23,030 bases of DNA from Chloroflexota bacterium (GCA_902812455.1 CADDZH010000085.1:1-23030); one strand, 5' to 3'; shown: positions 1 to 8,460, counted from the stretch's first letter. Translations and numbers: made by a program. Notes: generated by a model from the letters alone, not told the origin.

Positions 1-621
1 GACATGGAATTTGTTGCGTACATACTCTGCCAGGTAGATGGCATACGAGGGGGTACAGGTGAGCTGGTTCGCCCCCAGGTTCTGGATCGAGGTAATCAAG
101 CGGTCGGACGCGCCGGTGCCGACGGGAACAAAGGTCGCGCCGATCTCCTCGATGGAGTTGTGCAGGGGCAGGCCGCCCACGAAAAAGCTCATGCCGAAGC
201 CCATCACCACAATTGAGTCAGGACGCACACCCTCCGACCAGTAGACACGCGCCACGGACTCGATCCAGGTATCGCGGTCGTGCCTGGTGATACCGACATA
301 GCTGGGGCGGCCAGTCGTACCGGATGAAGAGTGGATGCGAATCACTCGAGACAGAGGCACGGCGGCGTGCCGCCCAAGGGGCGGGTGTTCAAGCTGGCTG
401 TCACGCAGCTCCTCTTTTGTGGTAAAGGGCAGCTTTGCCAGATCCTCAAGCGTACGGATATCTTCTGGACGCACACCCACCTCGTCAAATTTCTGTCGAT
501 AAAAGGCGGAGTTCTGGTAGTTGTATGCCAGTTGTATGCGCAGCTTGCGCTCCTGTAGTTCCTGGATCTGCCTGAGAGGCATGGTTTCGATACGAGTGTT
601 GTAGTAACGCGGATAGGTCAT
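1..621 (-). CDS. PaaK-type CoA ligase (phenylacetate-CoA ligase family), 3' end outside window
   Basis: An open frame of 207 codons runs from an ATG at 621 off the left edge. Family members activate a carboxylic acid with ATP to an acyl adenylate, then to the CoA thioester, in the cytoplasm. The ATP-binding signature SSSGTTGRP is at residues 98-106, and the N-terminus (RYYNTRIETMPLRQIQELQ) is typical of PaaK-like ligases. The start is supported by an AGAGGAG ribosome site 6-7 bases upstream. It is the last visible gene of the minus-strand operon, 55 bases after the UroD-fold gene. Its position behind a ketone-carboxylase-like set suggests it activates the carboxylated product (a beta-keto acid), but the substrate cannot be read from the sequence. 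Family assignment is firm; substrate is inference. About half of the protein is missing from the window. Confidence 0.88.
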   Translation of the reverse strand, partial: MTYPRYYNTRIETMPLRQIQELQERKLRIQLAYNYQNSAFYRQKFDEVGVRPEDIRTLEDLAKLPFTTKEELRDSQLEHPPLGRHAAVPLSRVIRIHSSSGTTGRPSYVGITRHDRDTWIESVARVYWSEGVRPDSIVVMGFGMSFFVGGLPLHNSIEEIGATFVPVGTGASDRLITSIQNLGANQLTCTPSYAIYLAEYVRNKFHV

Positions 622-676
622 GCGTTTCTCCTCTCGCGATGAGTATTTTAAGAATACCCCACAATGAAGCCGAGAC

Positions 677-1615
677 CTACGATTCGACGAATGAGCGCAT
701 CGCCGCCACACGCTGTTGCAGTTTCTGGATCTCAATCTGGTAAGGTATCTCGCCATCCGTCGTCACCAGCACGCACTGTTTCGCCCGCACCCAGCGCGAT
801 ACCTCCGGGAACGCTTCCTCCAGAGTGGGAAGCGCGAGCGCGAACGGCATTTCAGGAAGGGCCGCCTGCTCGTACAGTCCCGCTTTCAGACAGGGCAGAG
901 GGGCGTTCGCCTGGTCCACAAATGGCGTGAGGTGCGGGGTAGAGAGAACGGGCAACGCGCCATGAAAGCGCACTGTCTTCCAGACAGCAACCATTGCTGA
1001 TTCCCAGTCGGGTAAGAACTCGATGGGGACATCCGGTTCGTCGAAATACAACAGGTGCGCTCCCGCCAGGCAGAACGCCTGTGCCACAGACATTGTAATC
1101 TCAACCAGAGTCTCAAAACTGTCGAGCGCATCGTCCTTCCCTTCGGCAAGCTGTTGCAGCATTTCACCATCGAAGAGTTGCTGCACGACATGCAGAGGTC
1201 CGGGCAGCCCGGCTACCAGTGCAGGTCCGCCACGCAGCGTCCCCTCGACACGACGTACCACCTCGAGTGCAACCGGCAGCCTGCCGCGCTGCTTCACCTC
1301 GCCCGGCGAGTGCCGGAGCATGTTTAGCGCAGTCTCTCTGGTTGGTCGCTCGATCGTGGGCGGACTCGTCCTCCAGTCCAGCCGGCATCCAAGTGCCTCT
1401 GCAACAATCAAGAGATCGAAATAGCAGGTGACATTATCGAGGCGCAGGCGCTGGTAGATCGCTACCAGGCTGTTGGCGATTTTCGTTGGATTGCTGACAA
1501 ACAGGGATAGAGGGACGCTCTCCAGTTTGGCGGCCAACGAAAAGATCAGTGGCATGAACAGCCGCCTGGCCGGAGGTTGTCCCTGTATTAATGCCTTCAC
1601 TATCGAGCGTACCAT
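677..1615 (-). CDS. Uroporphyrinogen decarboxylase-fold (UroD/MtaA superfamily) protein
   Basis: This 312-residue protein resembles the UroD superfamily. It has a short MVRSIVKALIQGQPPAR start like the usual 'R-vl-al-G-pP-R' opening, a central FDLLIVAEALGC segment, a GLPGPL strand and a FDEPDVPIEFLP loop. It lacks the RQAGR signature of haem-pathway UroD. It also lacks the His-x-Cys zinc motif of MtaA-type corrinoid methyltransferases (the equivalent HLTPF has no Cys), so neither activity is expected. It sits between hyuB-like and the CoA ligase in the same operon. Its size (about 34 kDa) and fifth position resemble the extra epsilon subunit of acetophenone carboxylase, which is a guess by size and order. 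The chosen ATG has only a weak GGAA site; a much stronger site lies upstream before an ATG followed by a stop. Confidence 0.75.
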   Translation of the reverse strand: MVRSIVKALIQGQPPARRLFMPLIFSLAAKLESVPLSLFVSNPTKIANSLVAIYQRLRLDNVTCYFDLLIVAEALGCRLDWRTSPPTIERPTRETALNMLRHSPGEVKQRGRLPVALEVVRRVEGTLRGGPALVAGLPGPLHVVQQLFDGEMLQQLAEGKDDALDSFETLVEITMSVAQAFCLAGAHLLYFDEPDVPIEFLPDWESAMVAVWKTVRFHGALPVLSTPHLTPFVDQANAPLPCLKAGLYEQAALPEMPFALALPTLEEAFPEVSRWVRAKQCVLVTTDGEIPYQIEIQKLQQRVAAMRSFVES

Positions 1616-1660
1616 CGTGAGCGTTCCATATTCAATGAGGGAAGCCTTGGTGGAGATGAG

Positions 1661-1680
1661 CTATTCCATCACGCCCCTCC
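1661..1680 (-). promoter_or_regulatory. Strong ribosome site with an ATG-GAA-TAG mini-frame ahead of the UroD-fold gene
   Basis: On the minus strand GGAGGGG (1680-1674) is followed by ATG (1669-1667), GAA and TAG (1663-1661). The codons after this TAG stay open and in frame with the UroD-fold gene down to its ATG at 1615. This is either a two-codon leader peptide, or the original start of the gene broken by a nonsense codon, or chance. Confidence 0.45.
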
Positions 1681-1711
1681 AACAAGAACTGCCATTCATA
1701 CACTCATCCCC

Positions 1712-1717
1712 ATTATA
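1712..1717 (-). promoter_or_regulatory. Possible internal -10 element (TATAAT) before the UroD-fold gene
   Basis: A perfect TATAAT on the minus strand lies just after the hyuB-like stop codon. The -35 position 17 bases upstream (TAGCAG) is poor and there is no extended -10, so promoter activity is doubtful. A 10-bp palindrome (CCTGCGCAGG, 1723-1732) sits between the stop codon and this hexamer. The 122-base gap here is the largest inside the operon and is the natural place for an internal promoter. Confidence 0.25.
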
Positions 1718-1737
1718 GCTTCCCTGCGCAGGTTCTG

Positions 1738-3801
1738 CTATGGCCGGAAGATGGGCGCCAGTGGTTTACCCTCGGGCCAGGAGCCAAACCAGGTCAGAAT
1801 TTCGTCGGGCGGCTTCTGCTGCGACCAGGTTGCATGGAAGTCATCCCAGGATTGGCCGCGTGCCAGGCGCGCTTTGCGCTCGGCCTCGCGCAGCGCCTCT
1901 GTCTCCGCCAGGTTGACGCGCATGGTATCCGGGTCATAGGCCACCTTGTAGATGTTGCGTGCGCTCCAATCGGAGACAATCTCCGCCTCGACATCCTGCA
2001 CCACCTGCTGCGGGTCGGCATCCAGCGGATCGCCATAACCGGCACCACCAGAGGCGAAGCCGAAGGTGATCACATCGCCCTCGTTGTAGGGTCGCACAGA
2101 CCTGATGAAGGGTTCATCTCCCCATTCCCCACCGATGGCCTCTCTATTGATGAGCGCGGAGAAATCCAGTTTGAGATCGGAGTCCCCGGCGCTCATCCGC
2201 TTGAGGATATCTGCTCCGCGCACGCTGATACCAGGCACGGTCGGAGGCGCATAGCCACCGAAGAGTGGCTGTGGTGTCTGCGCTTTGCTGTTATCGGCAA
2301 TCGTCGTAAAGAAGACCGTAGGCGCCTGGTGCGCGACCCAGACCTGCACGGTGCCGCTGCCTCCACGATGCGCGCCATGGCCGCACGAATCCAACCAGTG
2401 CTGCGAAATGGGGATCAGCAGCGGGAACTCATTCTCCATGAGCTCGACGTCGGGAGAGCGCCCGAAAGGACACCAGGCGAAATGTGAAGCATCCATACCC
2501 GGGCTGGTAGCCCGACCTCCCTGACCTTCCGTGTTGAGCGAGTAGGCGAGCATATCGGCGAATGGCAATCCCCACTGGCTGAGGCCAGCGATGACCATGG
2601 CGTTGCCACCGTTTGCGGAAGATGCCACGGCCTGCCGCCATTCCTGCGTCCCAAAGATCATCTTGGAGAACGTGATAGCGGCTGTGCTCATGATGCCCGT
2701 ACAGATCATCACCGAACACGAGGTCGCGGCCCGCGCATCCGGGTTAAGCACACAACCGGGTGGAAAGTAACAATCAATGGGAGCAAAGGTCGCGCTGCTG
2801 ATCGGCAAGTCGTGGAAGATGTACGAATACAGGAAATTCGCCAGGTGCCCCACGGCTGCCTGAGCATGTGCGTTATAGGACGAGGGATTTTCCGGTGATG
2901 TGCCCGTAAAGTCCAGCAGCAGGTGGTCTCCTTGCTTGTGCACCGTTAAAGAGGCAGAACGCACCAGGCTGAATCCCATCCCGCCGATGGTATCGGCAAA
3001 GGCCACACAGCGAAACTTGCCATCGGGCCAGGAGGCGATGCGCTTGCGCGCGCCCTCCTCCGCGACCATCAGCATCTTGCGCAGGAGGCCAATCACGAAT
3101 TCCGGGCCTTCCTTCTCCGCCAGTTCCACCACGCGTACGCGCGCGCGGTCGGCAGCAGTGCTGCGAGCCTTCAGGTCAGTCACCACCATTTGCGGGGCGC
3201 GTATACCGAAGGCATTGAACAGCTCAAGCCAGTCTTCGCGCAACTGGCCGTTCTCACCGACCTTCATCGGCGGCAGGTTCATGCCTTCTGAAAAGCGCGC
3301 CGGGGCCATAACCGGCATGCCCCCTGGCTCCACTGCCCCCGTCTCCGTCGTATGGTTGGCAGCACTGCACCAGGCAATCAACTGGCCTTTGTAGAAAACC
3401 GGAATGAGCGCGACGACATCCGGGTTATGGATTCCGCCATAGAGCGCGTCGTTGGCGACCCAGATATCGCCCTCTTTGATGCCGGGATTCTGGCTGTAGT
3501 AGGTGAGGATGTACTTGATGATAATGGGCTGGATGATGGCGTGCAGGTAGGTTCCCGCTGCTCCATTCACCAGGTCACCCTGGGCAGTAAAGATGGCCAC
3601 CATCACATCACCAGCGATGCCCATCGAACTGCGGCAGGAGCGTTGAAACACCTCGAGAGCCTCATCCAGGATATCATTGGTGCGCTGGAAGCCGATCTCG
3701 TAATCACCTGGCGACAGTTTCGCCACTGCGTCCAGCTCTTCCTGCGCTGGTGGTACAACCTTAATCCACTTCAGCTTCTCTTCTGCGGTGGGAAGCGGCA
3801 T
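1738..3801 (-). CDS. HyuB-type subunit, acetone carboxylase alpha-like
   Basis: This 687-residue HyuB-domain protein is the proposed carboxylating subunit of an ATP-dependent ketone carboxylase. Near residue 110 it reads NDALYGGIHNPDV, and about 35 residues later NHTTETGAVEPGGMP. The 'IHNPD' and 'ETGA-EPGGM' forms are those I associate with acetone carboxylase alpha; hydantoinases and oxoprolinases usually have HxxDxGG-type versions. It is somewhat shorter than AcxB (about 776 residues). The ATG at 3801 is chosen because AAGGAG lies 9 bases upstream; a GTG at 3825 in the same frame would add eight Lys-rich residues. The start overlaps the end of the upstream HyuA-type gene by 41 bases, which points to translational coupling. 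The HyuB family is certain; the acetone-type subgroup is likely; the substrate is unknown. Confidence 0.9.
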   Translation of the reverse strand: MPLPTAEEKLKWIKVVPPAQEELDAVAKLSPGDYEIGFQRTNDILDEALEVFQRSCRSSMGIAGDVMVAIFTAQGDLVNGAAGTYLHAIIQPIIIKYILTYYSQNPGIKEGDIWVANDALYGGIHNPDVVALIPVFYKGQLIAWCSAANHTTETGAVEPGGMPVMAPARFSEGMNLPPMKVGENGQLREDWLELFNAFGIRAPQMVVTDLKARSTAADRARVRVVELAEKEGPEFVIGLLRKMLMVAEEGARKRIASWPDGKFRCVAFADTIGGMGFSLVRSASLTVHKQGDHLLLDFTGTSPENPSSYNAHAQAAVGHLANFLYSYIFHDLPISSATFAPIDCYFPPGCVLNPDARAATSCSVMICTGIMSTAAITFSKMIFGTQEWRQAVASSANGGNAMVIAGLSQWGLPFADMLAYSLNTEGQGGRATSPGMDASHFAWCPFGRSPDVELMENEFPLLIPISQHWLDSCGHGAHRGGSGTVQVWVAHQAPTVFFTTIADNSKAQTPQPLFGGYAPPTVPGISVRGADILKRMSAGDSDLKLDFSALINREAIGGEWGDEPFIRSVRPYNEGDVITFGFASGGAGYGDPLDADPQQVVQDVEAEIVSDWSARNIYKVAYDPDTMRVNLAETEALREAERKARLARGQSWDDFHATWSQQKPPDEILTWFGSWPEGKPLAPIFRP

Positions 3802-5950
3802 AGACTTCTTCTCCTTTCGTTGCACTCATGATGCCCAGGCCGTAGGCATCGACTCGATACATCATCTGCGGCGGTATGACAACTGTTGTGTATTCGGATT
3901 CCAGAATCGCCGGGCCCATGACCTCGTTCCCGGGAAGCAACCGGTCCTGCGCATAGACCGGCGTTTCTATCCATGTTTTGCTTTCGGGCCAGTAGGCAGA
4001 GCGGCTGCCCTTGCGAGCTACCTCCGGGTCTGGTCCATGCAGCTCCTGGGCGACCAGTTCCACTTTATGACTTGGCACAATGGCTTTGAGGATGAAGGTT
4101 TCGATGTAGACGCCGCCAGGCAAATTGACAATCAGCGGACTGAATGCCTCGCTAAACTCTTGCTCAAAGCGCTTGTAGAAAGCCCATACATCCTCCTCGC
4201 TGTTGAGGAAAAGCCCCGGTGTGGCAGTGCGTTTTGGCTGAATCAGGCCGCCGTAGAGCATATCCAGTTCGAGAGCATAGACCGCGTCCTGCGGATTGAA
4301 TCCCTCGGTCAGCAGTTCCTGCTCGGCCTGCTTCTTGAGCTCACGCACAACGCTGTTGAAGGCCTCGCGATCAATGACGGCTTTACCTGTAAACGGTTCA
4401 ATCATGGTCATACGGCGCGAAGATTCGTAGACATGCACAATATCCATGATGGAAGAGCCCACGGCGCAGAACACCGGGGAGTAGGGGAAGATCACGATTT
4501 GCGGGATATCCCCGTGATAGCCGGCAGCATGGGTTGGGCCACCACCGCCGAAGGCGAACAGCACAAACTCTTCAGGCCGGTATCCACGCAGCACCACTTC
4601 TTTACGGATGGCCGAGGCCATGTTTTCATCGACAATGCGGCGAATGAGCGAAGCCACCTCTATCACGTCCATACCGAGTGGCTGCGCTAGCTTGCGCAGT
4701 GCTCGCTCGGCAGCGCTCTTGTCGAGCTTCATACGCCCGCCAAAGTAATAGTCGGGGTTCAGATAGCCCAGCATGAGATCCGCGTCGGTCACCGTTGGCT
4801 CGGTTCCACCCTGATTATAGCAGGCCGGGCCAGGATAAGAGCCCGCGCTCTGTGGGCCTACTTCAAGACGGTTGCCCAGGTCAGGGTTAATGCGAGCGAT
4901 GGAGCCTCCACCAGCGCCAATGGAAAGCGATTGAATCATGGCAATACCAACCATCCAGCGATCAATGACCGGGCTGAACTCGTAGTTACGCACATCGGCA
5001 GAAACGACCAGTCCGATATCAAAGCTCGTGCCACCGACATCGCTTGTGACAACGTTTGTGTAGCCGAGTTGGCGAGCAATATCGCGAGCGCCAATCAGGC
5101 CGGCTACCGGGCCACCGTTATAGGTGCGGCTGGCGGTAGATTTGTAAATTTCTGCCACGCCGCCCGAATTCTGCACCATCATGAAAGATCCCCTATAGCC
5201 GTACTCGCGGAGCTTGTCCCACATGGCCGAGAGTTCAATCTGTAAGGAACGATGCAGATAGGCATCCAGGATGGCTGTCATGGTGCGCTGGTACTCGCCC
5301 AATTTCCCCAGCACATCGCTGGAGAGCACAACGGGCAGGTAGCCAATATGGTACTCTTTATACTCCTCGCGGATGATTTCTTTGAGCCGTCGCTCATGCG
5401 TCGGATTTAAAAATGCCCACAGGAGCGAGATGACAAAGCCACGCGCGCCGCGGTCCACCATGCGGTGGATTTTCTCGCGCGCATCGTCCTCGTCCAGCGG
5501 GCGTATAACTCGCCCGCGTCCATCGACGCGCTCTTTGATGCCAGCGATCATCCTGCGCGGAATAAGAGGAACGGGCTTGTGCTGAGCGGCCAGGTTGCGT
5601 CGCTCATGCAGTCGCTTCCCATCAATCCACTGCGCTCCGCGCCCGATCAGGATGGCGTCTTCGTGACCTTCTGTCGTGAGCAGTGCCAGCCGCGGGCCTT
5701 TACGCTCGATCAGGCGGTTCATGGCGATGGTCGTCGAGTAGCGCACCATGCCGATGCGCCTCAGAACCTGGTCGAGCGTGAGTCCCAGTTCTTGCGCGCC
5801 GGCCTCGATCACGTTCATGAAGCAGACCGAGAGGTCGTAGGGCGTCGTCGGGACTTTGGCCTGCACGGTGCGCCCGTCCACGTTCATAACCAGGTCGGTA
5901 AAGGTTCCGCCCACGTCGATATCGATAGAGTTTAACTGGCTGGTGGTCAT
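3761..5950 (-). CDS. HyuA-type ATPase subunit, acetone carboxylase beta-like
   Basis: This 729-residue ASKHA-fold protein has the first phosphate loop DVGGTFTD at residues 12-19, the second loop SDVGGTSFDIG near residue 295, then GAGGGSIARI, the PGPACY-GGTEPTVTDA block and FAFGGGGPTHAAG. In acetone-type carboxylases this subunit hydrolyses ATP and phosphorylates the substrates. The LDMLYGG motif in the C-terminal part and the length (AcxA is about 717 residues) favour the acetone carboxylase beta group. Its ATG overlaps the stop codon of the zinc-ribbon gene in an ATGA arrangement, with an AGAGGTG site upstream, so the two are translationally coupled. Expected to be cytoplasmic and in complex with the gamma, HyuB-type and second HyuA-type products. 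Confidence 0.92.
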   Translation of the reverse strand: MTTSQLNSIDIDVGGTFTDLVMNVDGRTVQAKVPTTPYDLSVCFMNVIEAGAQELGLTLDQVLRRIGMVRYSTTIAMNRLIERKGPRLALLTTEGHEDAILIGRGAQWIDGKRLHERRNLAAQHKPVPLIPRRMIAGIKERVDGRGRVIRPLDEDDAREKIHRMVDRGARGFVISLLWAFLNPTHERRLKEIIREEYKEYHIGYLPVVLSSDVLGKLGEYQRTMTAILDAYLHRSLQIELSAMWDKLREYGYRGSFMMVQNSGGVAEIYKSTASRTYNGGPVAGLIGARDIARQLGYTNVVTSDVGGTSFDIGLVVSADVRNYEFSPVIDRWMVGIAMIQSLSIGAGGGSIARINPDLGNRLEVGPQSAGSYPGPACYNQGGTEPTVTDADLMLGYLNPDYYFGGRMKLDKSAAERALRKLAQPLGMDVIEVASLIRRIVDENMASAIRKEVVLRGYRPEEFVLFAFGGGGPTHAAGYHGDIPQIVIFPYSPVFCAVGSSIMDIVHVYESSRRMTMIEPFTGKAVIDREAFNSVVRELKKQAEQELLTEGFNPQDAVYALELDMLYGGLIQPKRTATPGLFLNSEEDVWAFYKRFEQEFSEAFSPLIVNLPGGVYIETFILKAIVPSHKVELVAQELHGPDPEVARKGSRSAYWPESKTWIETPVYAQDRLLPGNEVMGPAILESEYTTVVIPPQMMYRVDAYGLGIMSATKGEEVYAASHRRREAEVD

Positions 5951-6393
5951 GCTTGCACCTCTTTCTTCTGAGAACCGGCATCACCATTGTGGCTCGCTGC
6001 GCTCAGCTTCTCTGGGCTGAAGGTCTCGGAGAACGCTAAATGGGAGTCGCGAATCACGTACTCGCCCTTTGCCAGACGCGCTTTAAGGCTGTCGATGTCT
6101 AGCTCGATGTCGTGGGTGATAGGATGGCCGGGCGGCAGGTATTCGGTCTCGATCTGGGTACCGCAGGAAGGGCAATAGAACTCGACAATGCGAATCCAGG
6201 CCGGATCGGGGGAGAACGTAAAGGTTCCTTCCAGGAGCGGCCGGTGGATCTCGCGCGGGTCGCGGTTGTACAGCAGGCAGCCCTTTTTGTAGTTCTCGCG
6301 CGCCGAGATGAGTGCATACCCACAACGGTGGCAATGCCACATCTCTTCCTCGACATCAAGGTCGAGGTATTCGGTCATACGGATACGATCCAT
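5947..6393 (-). CDS. Acetone carboxylase gamma-like zinc-ribbon subunit
   Basis: This small protein (148 residues) has two CxxC knuckles, CHRC at 21-24 and CPSC at 74-77, which together make a four-Cys zinc site. They are followed by QIETEYLPPGHP (80-91), a motif I associate with acetone carboxylase gamma and the small zinc subunit of acetophenone carboxylase. This gene is the strongest sign that the surrounding HyuA/HyuB genes form a ketone carboxylase rather than a hydantoinase. Its start has an ideal AAAGGAGGT site that is encoded inside the last codons of the upstream gene (ending -Gln-Arg-Arg-stop), with only three bases between stop and ATG. At the other end it shares ATGA with the next gene. 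The last 20 residues are polar and probably disordered. Confidence 0.9.
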   Translation of the reverse strand: MDRIRMTEYLDLDVEEEMWHCHRCGYALISARENYKKGCLLYNRDPREIHRPLLEGTFTFSPDPAWIRIVEFYCPSCGTQIETEYLPPGHPITHDIELDIDSLKARLAKGEYVIRDSHLAFSETFSPEKLSAASHNGDAGSQKKEVQA

Positions 6394-6396
6394 GTT

Positions 6397-8361
6397 CTAC
6401 CTCCTTTGTAAATGGCCATTGCCGTACTCGTCAACATATAGCGACCACCCCGGCAACAGCGGGTAGGTTGTCCAGGCGCTTTCGAGAATCGCCGCGCCGG
6501 AGATCTCGTGCCCTGGATGCAATGCTTCCCAGGTGTAGAGGGTTGCCGGATCTGAGATGCGCCCCCAGATGGCATCGCGATGCCCCTTCATGGCCTCGGT
6601 TGGTACATGCCCATTGGGGGCACGACGGGCGACTTCGTAATGCGGCATTAAGGCAGTAGCGCGCAGGCGCAGCAATGCGACGCTTCCCTGCCGCGTTTGC
6701 AAGAATCGCGGATCAACAGGAGCGGTGGAAGAGAGATCCTCGACGACCGAAGAGAGCTGGCCATCTTCTCCGGTTATTTCGGCTTCCAGCGAGAGCTGCA
6801 CGCGGTCGGGCACAAATCCCTCGCCCTTCATGTCGTGCAGGGCTTCTTTGCGTATGCGCTCGATCACCTCGCGCACGCGGCGCTGCCCTTGCGCATCGGC
6901 GAGCGAAACGTTGAGGCCATACTCGTAAACGTGGACGATATCCGAGATGGAGGAGCCGAACGCGCTGAAGACCGCTCCCAGGTCGAAGACGTACGCCTGA
7001 GAAATGCCGAGACGCTCCGCCACCCCACAGGCAAAGGCCGGACCATTGCCGCCGAAGGTGAAGAGCACGCTTTCCTCTGGTCGCCATTCGACCCGGCCGA
7101 GGACATCGCGGATGGCGTCTGCTACCATTTGGAAAGCAGCGCTAGCAATATCGAGGGCCGCCTGCTCGACGCTCTTACCGAGCGACTTTGCGACGTGTTG
7201 CTCAATGACTTCGCGCGCACGTTCTGTGTTGAGCTTGCGCGATCCGCCCAGGAAATAGTCTGCCGGGAGCCATTGCAGCGTGAGGAAGGCATCGGTCAGC
7301 GTCGGCTCCGTCCCACCCAGGTCATAGCAGGCCGGGCCAGGGTAGGCGCCCATGCTCTCTGGGCCCAGGCGCAATTGGCGCGAGGCCTGGTCAATACTCA
7401 CCACGCTGCCGCCGCCGAGGGCAATGGAGTGCAGCAACACGGTCGGGGCATTGACGGGGATGCCAAGGATATCAGCCTCATTGGTCATGGCGACGCGGCC
7501 ATCGCGAATGGCGCCGACCTTTGAGGTCGTACCGCCAACATCCAGGGTGACCACGTGCGACAACTGGTAGAGGCGCGCGAAATAGGCGGCGGCGAACAGC
7601 CCCATCGTCGGCCCGGACTCAAGCGTATCGAGCGCCTTTGTCTTGGAGACGCGCGCAACACCACCATTAGCATGTCCAATCAGGAGGGGCTGTTCGTAGC
7701 CTGCCTCGCGCAGGTCGTCTTCCGCTTTGTAGAGCGCGCTGGCGAGCGGCCCGTGAATGTAGGCATTAATCAGGCTGTGGTTGGTGCGTGTCTGGGTATC
7801 TGGATAGTGACTGAGATCGCTGCCGAGCAGGACGGGAACGGTTCCAAGAAAATGATCGGGGTACTGCGCCTCGATAGCACGCTTCATGGCCTGCTCGTCT
7901 GAAGCATCCTGAAAGGAGCCGTCCAGGCTGATACAGATGCGCCGCACGCCGTTTTCCAGCAGGGTTTTAACGGCCAGCAGCACAGCTTTGGGATCGATCG
8001 GACGCGAGAGGCCGATCACATTAGTAGGGGCAATCAGAGACCCTAAAACGGGATTCGAGCCATTATGGGCGTACAGGTCACCTTCGTGCCCCTCGCTCAC
8101 CAGCAAACCCAGCTTGGGGCCAGTTCGCTGTGCCAGGGCATTTGAGGTGACGGTGGTTGACCAGCGGATCAGGTCAACCTGGTTGAGAAACTCGCTAAGA
8201 TCGTCAAAACCAAGGCGATGAGCACCTTCTATCAGGCAGTCCCGAAAACAGACGGTCAGATCGTGGGGTGTGGTATCGACCTTCACAGGGAGCGCTGTTT
8301 TCCCATCGCTGAAGAGACCATCCGTCAGGGTACCTCCGACATCGATGTCAACGGTATACAT
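6397..8361 (-). CDS. Second HyuA-type ATPase subunit of the ketone carboxylase-like complex
   Basis: This 654-residue HyuA-domain protein is the first gene of the operon. It has DVGGTLTDG at residues 6-14, LDVGGTTSKVG in the middle, ALGGGSVVSI, the PGPACY-GGTEPTLTDA block and FTFGGNGPAFACG. It is clearly homologous to the 729-residue protein downstream but shorter, and differs at positions in the phosphate loops (TLTD for TFTD, TTSK for TSFD). The pair may therefore act on two different phosphorylation steps, bicarbonate and ketone, as proposed for acetophenone carboxylase. The ATG at 8361 is preferred because GGGAGG lies about 9 bases upstream and family alignment begins there; an upstream in-frame start at 8511 would add 50 unrelated residues. 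Confidence 0.9.
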   Translation of the reverse strand: MYTVDIDVGGTLTDGLFSDGKTALPVKVDTTPHDLTVCFRDCLIEGAHRLGFDDLSEFLNQVDLIRWSTTVTSNALAQRTGPKLGLLVSEGHEGDLYAHNGSNPVLGSLIAPTNVIGLSRPIDPKAVLLAVKTLLENGVRRICISLDGSFQDASDEQAMKRAIEAQYPDHFLGTVPVLLGSDLSHYPDTQTRTNHSLINAYIHGPLASALYKAEDDLREAGYEQPLLIGHANGGVARVSKTKALDTLESGPTMGLFAAAYFARLYQLSHVVTLDVGGTTSKVGAIRDGRVAMTNEADILGIPVNAPTVLLHSIALGGGSVVSIDQASRQLRLGPESMGAYPGPACYDLGGTEPTLTDAFLTLQWLPADYFLGGSRKLNTERAREVIEQHVAKSLGKSVEQAALDIASAAFQMVADAIRDVLGRVEWRPEESVLFTFGGNGPAFACGVAERLGISQAYVFDLGAVFSAFGSSISDIVHVYEYGLNVSLADAQGQRRVREVIERIRKEALHDMKGEGFVPDRVQLSLEAEITGEDGQLSSVVEDLSSTAPVDPRFLQTRQGSVALLRLRATALMPHYEVARRAPNGHVPTEAMKGHRDAIWGRISDPATLYTWEALHPGHEISGAAILESAWTTYPLLPGWSLYVDEYGNGHLQRR

Positions 8362-8440
8362 GAGTGTCTGCCTCCCGGCCAGTGGCCAAACAAATATGTA
8401 GAGAAAGCGGTTCTTCAAGGGTGACTTCCATCGATGTGTT

Positions 8441-8446
8441 AGTATA
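8441..8446 (-). promoter_or_regulatory. Possible -10 element for the carboxylase-like operon
   Basis: TATACT on the minus strand lies about 80 bases before the first gene of the operon. No convincing -35 is found at 16-18 bases, so it would need an activator or be weak. It is 15 bases from the -35 of the divergent regulator gene, so a single bound protein could affect both directions. Confidence 0.35.
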
Positions 8447-8460
8447 AAAGCGAAATAGGG

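Noticed and set aside
677..1615. Haem-biosynthesis uroporphyrinogen decarboxylase (hemE)
   Set aside because: The RQAGR substrate motif is absent and there are no other haem genes nearby.
1834..2487. Open frame of 217 codons opposite the HyuB-type gene
   Set aside because: It is antisense to a well-supported gene in a GC-rich region; the translation is Arg- and Gly-rich with no family features.
3788..4690. Open frame of 300 codons opposite the HyuA-type gene
   Set aside because: Complement shadow of conserved coding sequence; no ribosome site and low-complexity composition.
6697..7524. Open frame of 275 codons opposite the first HyuA-type gene
   Set aside because: Complement shadow; its Ala/Arg-rich translation matches nothing I recognise.
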